This document shows positions 5,718 through 7,582 of a stretch of 7,582 nucleotides of DNA, one piece after another. The notes beneath the pieces are model-generated. The model was given only the letters and a program-made list of their open reading frames with translations, was not told where the DNA came from and made no database searches. A program made the translations under genes and the position numbers. Position 1 is the first letter of the stretch; each line of letters begins with the position of its first letter. Source of the DNA: GCA-003244245 sp036521655 (GTDB lineage: Bacteria > Actinomycetota > Actinomycetes > Mycobacteriales > Pseudonocardiaceae); assembly GCA_036521655.1 (NCBI GenBank), contig DATDHI010000255.1, positions 1 to 7,582 on the forward strand, written 5' to 3'.

Positions 5718-6929
5718 CTACGCGGGTGCCCGTTTGCCGCCCGGCGGTGCGCCCGACGTGCCCCCGCCGGGTTGGCTGTCGTTAAGAGCAGCGCGCGACC
5801 GGGTTGGCGGTACTTGAAGGGCTACCAACATGCCGGTTACTGCGGCGGGCCACGGGAAGTCCTCGGCGCGGGCGCGGGCAGCGGCGCGGCGGGAGGGCTC
5901 GGGCGCGTCGAGCAGGCGGCTGACCGCGTTCGCGAAAGCCGGGGCGTGATCAGCGACGGCAGCGCCGCATGCCGGGCGGACGATCTCGGACAGCGCCGAG
6001 GAACGGGATACCACGACAGGGGTACCCGAGGCCAACGCCTCCAGAGCCGCCAGGCCGAAGGTCTCATGTGGACCCGGCGCGAGCGACACGTCCGCAGTGG
6101 CGAGCAAAGCGGCCACATCCTCGCGGCCCGGCACGAACCCGAGGAAGGTGACCGGCAGCCCGGCGGCGCGCCGCTGCAGGGCCGCCCGCCGGGGGCCGTC
6201 ACCAGCGATGACCAGCCGCACCCGCTCGCCCGACTCGTGCAGCTCGGCGATCGTGTCAACCGAGCGCTCCACGTGCTTCTCCGGCGACAGCCGCCCGCAG
6301 TGCACCAGCATCGCGTCGGCCCCCCGGGCCAGCTCGGCGCGCAGGGCGGAGTCGCGGTGGGAGGGCGCGAAGGTGGCCAGGTCAACCCCCAACGGAACCT
6401 GCACGACGTTGCCTGACCCGATCCGGTCGAACTCCTGGCGGGCAAAGCCAGTGGTGCACACCACGGTGTCGTAGGACGCCGCCATCCGGCGGTTGGCCCA
6501 GTCGGCCACCCGGCGCGCCGCGGGATCAGGCAGCAGGAACTGGTGCAGCAGCCGGTCCAGCCGTTCGTGCGAGATCACCACGCTGGGCACCCCATGCCGG
6601 GACGCCCAGCAGCCCATCCCGCGCAGCGTGAGCCGATCGGACACCTCGATGCGGTCCGGACGCAGCCCGTCCAGCAGCACACGCACCCGCCACGGGTCGA
6701 CCGCGCGATACCCACCGGTGCACGGGATCTGCGCGGCGGGCAGCGTGATCCGCCGGACCCCGCTGGGCATCAGCTCGTCGCTGCGCCGGGGTCCGGGCAC
6801 CACCAGCACCACCTCGTGACCTCGAGCGGCGTACCCGGCTCCCAGGTGGTGCAGGGCGGTGCGCAACCCACCGGAGCGCGGACCGTAGAAATTCGCCAAC
6901 TGGACGATTCGCAGCGGCCGGTCGCTCAC
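5718..6929 (-). CDS. GT4-family glycosyltransferase
   Basis: This is a two-domain (GT-B) retaining glycosyltransferase of 403 residues, likely cytoplasmic or membrane-associated and acting on a lipid or polysaccharide acceptor with a nucleotide sugar. The N-terminal Rossmann domain starts RIVQLANFYGPRSGGLRTAL (7-26). The C-terminal domain has GRLSPEK (212-218), IAGDGPRR (241-248), and the EX7E donor-site motif with Glu289 and Glu297 in HETFGLAALEALASG. A natural end would be near residue 367-370, after the terminal helix FPWPAAVTGML. Residues 368-403 are a low-complexity Pro/Gly/Ser-rich tail encoded wholly by the palindrome and ending at TAG 5718-5720. The start is GTG 6929, overlapping the mgtA stop as GTGA. 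Donor and acceptor are not recognisable. Envelope mannolipid synthesis is an inference from its neighbour. Confidence 0.85.
   Translation of the reverse strand: MSDRPLRIVQLANFYGPRSGGLRTALHHLGAGYAARGHEVVLVVPGPRRSDELMPSGVRRITLPAAQIPCTGGYRAVDPWRVRVLLDGLRPDRIEVSDRLTLRGMGCWASRHGVPSVVISHERLDRLLHQFLLPDPAARRVADWANRRMAASYDTVVCTTGFARQEFDRIGSGNVVQVPLGVDLATFAPSHRDSALRAELARGADAMLVHCGRLSPEKHVERSVDTIAELHESGERVRLVIAGDGPRRAALQRRAAGLPVTFLGFVPGREDVAALLATADVSLAPGPHETFGLAALEALASGTPVVVSRSSALSEIVRPACGAAVADHAPAFANAVSRLLDAPEPSRRAAARARAEDFPWPAAVTGMLVALQVPPTRSRAALNDSQPGGGTSGAPPGGKRAPA
5803..5829 (+). repeat. 27-bp perfect arm of the palindrome, glycosyltransferase-proximal copy
   Basis: This is the same 27-bp sequence as the minus-strand copy at 5649-5675, in opposite orientation. 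Read on the minus strand in the glycosyltransferase frame it encodes residues 368-376 (LVALQVPPT). The partial words GCTACCAACCCG (5699-5710) and GGGTTGGC (5769-5776) inside the palindrome resemble the arm ends. Confidence 0.9.
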
Positions 6930-7582
6930 GCCACCCGCCGGGCATCCGCGGGCAGCCCGGTGACCGCAGCATAGTGCCCGAGCAGCTCGTCGCAGATCAC
7001 CGGCCAGGTGCGGTGCAGCACTGAACGGCGAGCGGCCGCGCCGTAGCGGGCCCGCAGCTCAGGATCGTTGGCCAGGACCCGCAGAGCTCCGCGCAGCGCC
7101 TCGCCGAAGGTCCGGTCCGCGTCGGGTTGCCCGGTCTCTGGCAGCAGGAAACCGGTGCAGCCGGGTATCACCAGGTCCCGCGGGCCGCCCGCGTCCGGGG
7201 CGATCACCGGCAGCCCGGAGGCCAGTGCCTCCTGAACCGCCTGGCAGAACGTCTCGAAGGGCCCGGTGTGCACGAAGACGTCCAGGCTGGCATACGCCTG
7301 CGCGAGCTCCTCGCCGGTCTTGAACCCCAGGAAGGTGGCTCTCGGCAGTTGTGCCCGCAGCTGGTTGCGGTCCGGCCCGTCACCCACCACAACCAGCGAC
7401 ACGCCCGGCATGTCCTGCAGCGCGGACAGGCGCAGCACCTTCTTCTCCGGGGCCAGCCTGCCGACGAAGCCGACCAGCAGCTCACCGTTCGGGGCCAGCT
7501 GCGCGCGCAGCTGCTCGCTGCGGCGGGAGGGGCGGAATCGGGTGGTGTCCACGCCGCGCGCCCAGCGGTGCACCCGCGGCAC
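6926..7582 (-). CDS. mgtA: GDP-mannose-dependent alpha-mannosyltransferase, MgtA-like, C-terminal part (5' end outside window)
   Basis: These 218 residues are the donor-binding half of a GT4 glycosyltransferase; the frame is open to the window edge, so the N-terminal roughly 160 residues lie outside. GRLAPEKK is at 41-48, VVVGDGPDR at 64-72, and the EX7E motif has Glu110 and Glu118 in FETFCQAVQEALASG, followed by PVIAPDAGGPRDL. The opening PRVHRWARGVD, the AYASLDVFVH segment and the ending RSWPV-type CDELLGHY region closely resemble M. tuberculosis Rv0557 (MgtA). That enzyme mannosylates a glucuronosyl-diacylglycerol lipid to make an envelope mannolipid. In mycobacteria mgtA also sits next to the menG homologue. 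The acceptor is inferred from similarity only. The gene is coupled to the next GT4 gene by a 4-nt overlap. The codon at 7580-7582 reads GTG but is probably an internal valine. Confidence 0.82.
   Translation of the reverse strand: MPRVHRWARGVDTTRFRPSRRSEQLRAQLAPNGELLVGFVGRLAPEKKVLRLSALQDMPGVSLVVVGDGPDRNQLRAQLPRATFLGFKTGEELAQAYASLDVFVHTGPFETFCQAVQEALASGLPVIAPDAGGPRDLVIPGCTGFLLPETGQPDADRTFGEALRGALRVLANDPELRARYGAAARRSVLHRTWPVICDELLGHYAAVTGLPADARRVA

Larger units (their letters stand above)
5643..5835. repeat. 193-bp imperfect palindrome between the glycosyltransferase gene and menG
   Basis: The whole segment folds about one centre at 5739. From outside in, the matching pairs are: 5643-5646 with 5832-5835 (4 bp); 5649-5675 with 5803-5829 (27 bp, perfect); 5694-5697 with 5781-5784 (TAAC/GTTA); 5703-5710 with 5768-5775 (CCAACCCG/CGGGTTGG, 8 bp); and 5723-5729 with 5749-5755 (7 bp, one G-U). 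Sharing one centre implies a single palindromic unit rather than unrelated repeats. It contains the stop codon and last 36 codons of the upstream gene and ends just before the presumed menG ribosome binding site. It could be a MITE-like or REP-like element, an RNA processing hairpin, or an attenuator. I see no transposase and no convincing target-site duplication. Confidence 0.85.

Noticed and set aside
5643..5835. Complete insertion sequence
   Set aside because: At about 193 bp there is no room for a transposase. The immediate flanks share only GCCG, which is not a convincing target-site duplication.

Overview
The window reads as a high-GC actinomycete chromosome segment. All nine recognisable genes lie on the minus strand, so transcription runs from high to low coordinates. 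The actinobacterial-type NuoC N-terminus, the MgtA/MenG/MenJ gene set and the NuoD sequence suggest a Pseudonocardiaceae-like or related mycolata/Streptomyces-like organism. This placement is inferred from remembered family sequences, not from a search.

In transcription order (7582 to 1) the layout is: the C-terminal part of an MgtA-type GDP-mannose-dependent mannosyltransferase (cut by the window edge); a second GT4 glycosyltransferase joined to it by a GTGA overlap; a long imperfect palindrome (5643-5835) between that gene and the next; menG (demethylmenaquinone methyltransferase); menJ (menaquinone/geranylgeranyl-type reductase); a 195-bp intergenic region (3400-3594) with an 18-bp triple direct repeat, two short inverted repeats and a partial iron-box-like sequence; then nuoA, nuoB, nuoC, nuoD and the first 136 codons of nuoE.

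The genes form a coherent respiratory block. MenG and MenJ complete and tailor menaquinone. The nuo genes encode the subunits of the proton-pumping NADH:menaquinone oxidoreductase (complex I), which uses that quinone. The nuo genes are tightly coupled: A-B are separated by 1 nt, and B-C, C-D and D-E overlap by 4 nt. The two glycosyltransferases probably belong to cell-envelope glycolipid synthesis and sit upstream of the quinone genes, as mgtA does next to menG (menH) in mycobacteria.

Most of the window is conserved core metabolism. The least explained piece is the palindrome at 5643-5835. Its two 27-bp arms are perfect reverse complements, nested imperfect arms share the same centre, it encodes the last 36 residues of the upstream glycosyltransferase, and it ends immediately before the likely menG ribosome binding site. 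The second is the repeat cluster between menJ and nuoA. I found no CRISPR array, tRNA, rRNA, transposase or phage gene.
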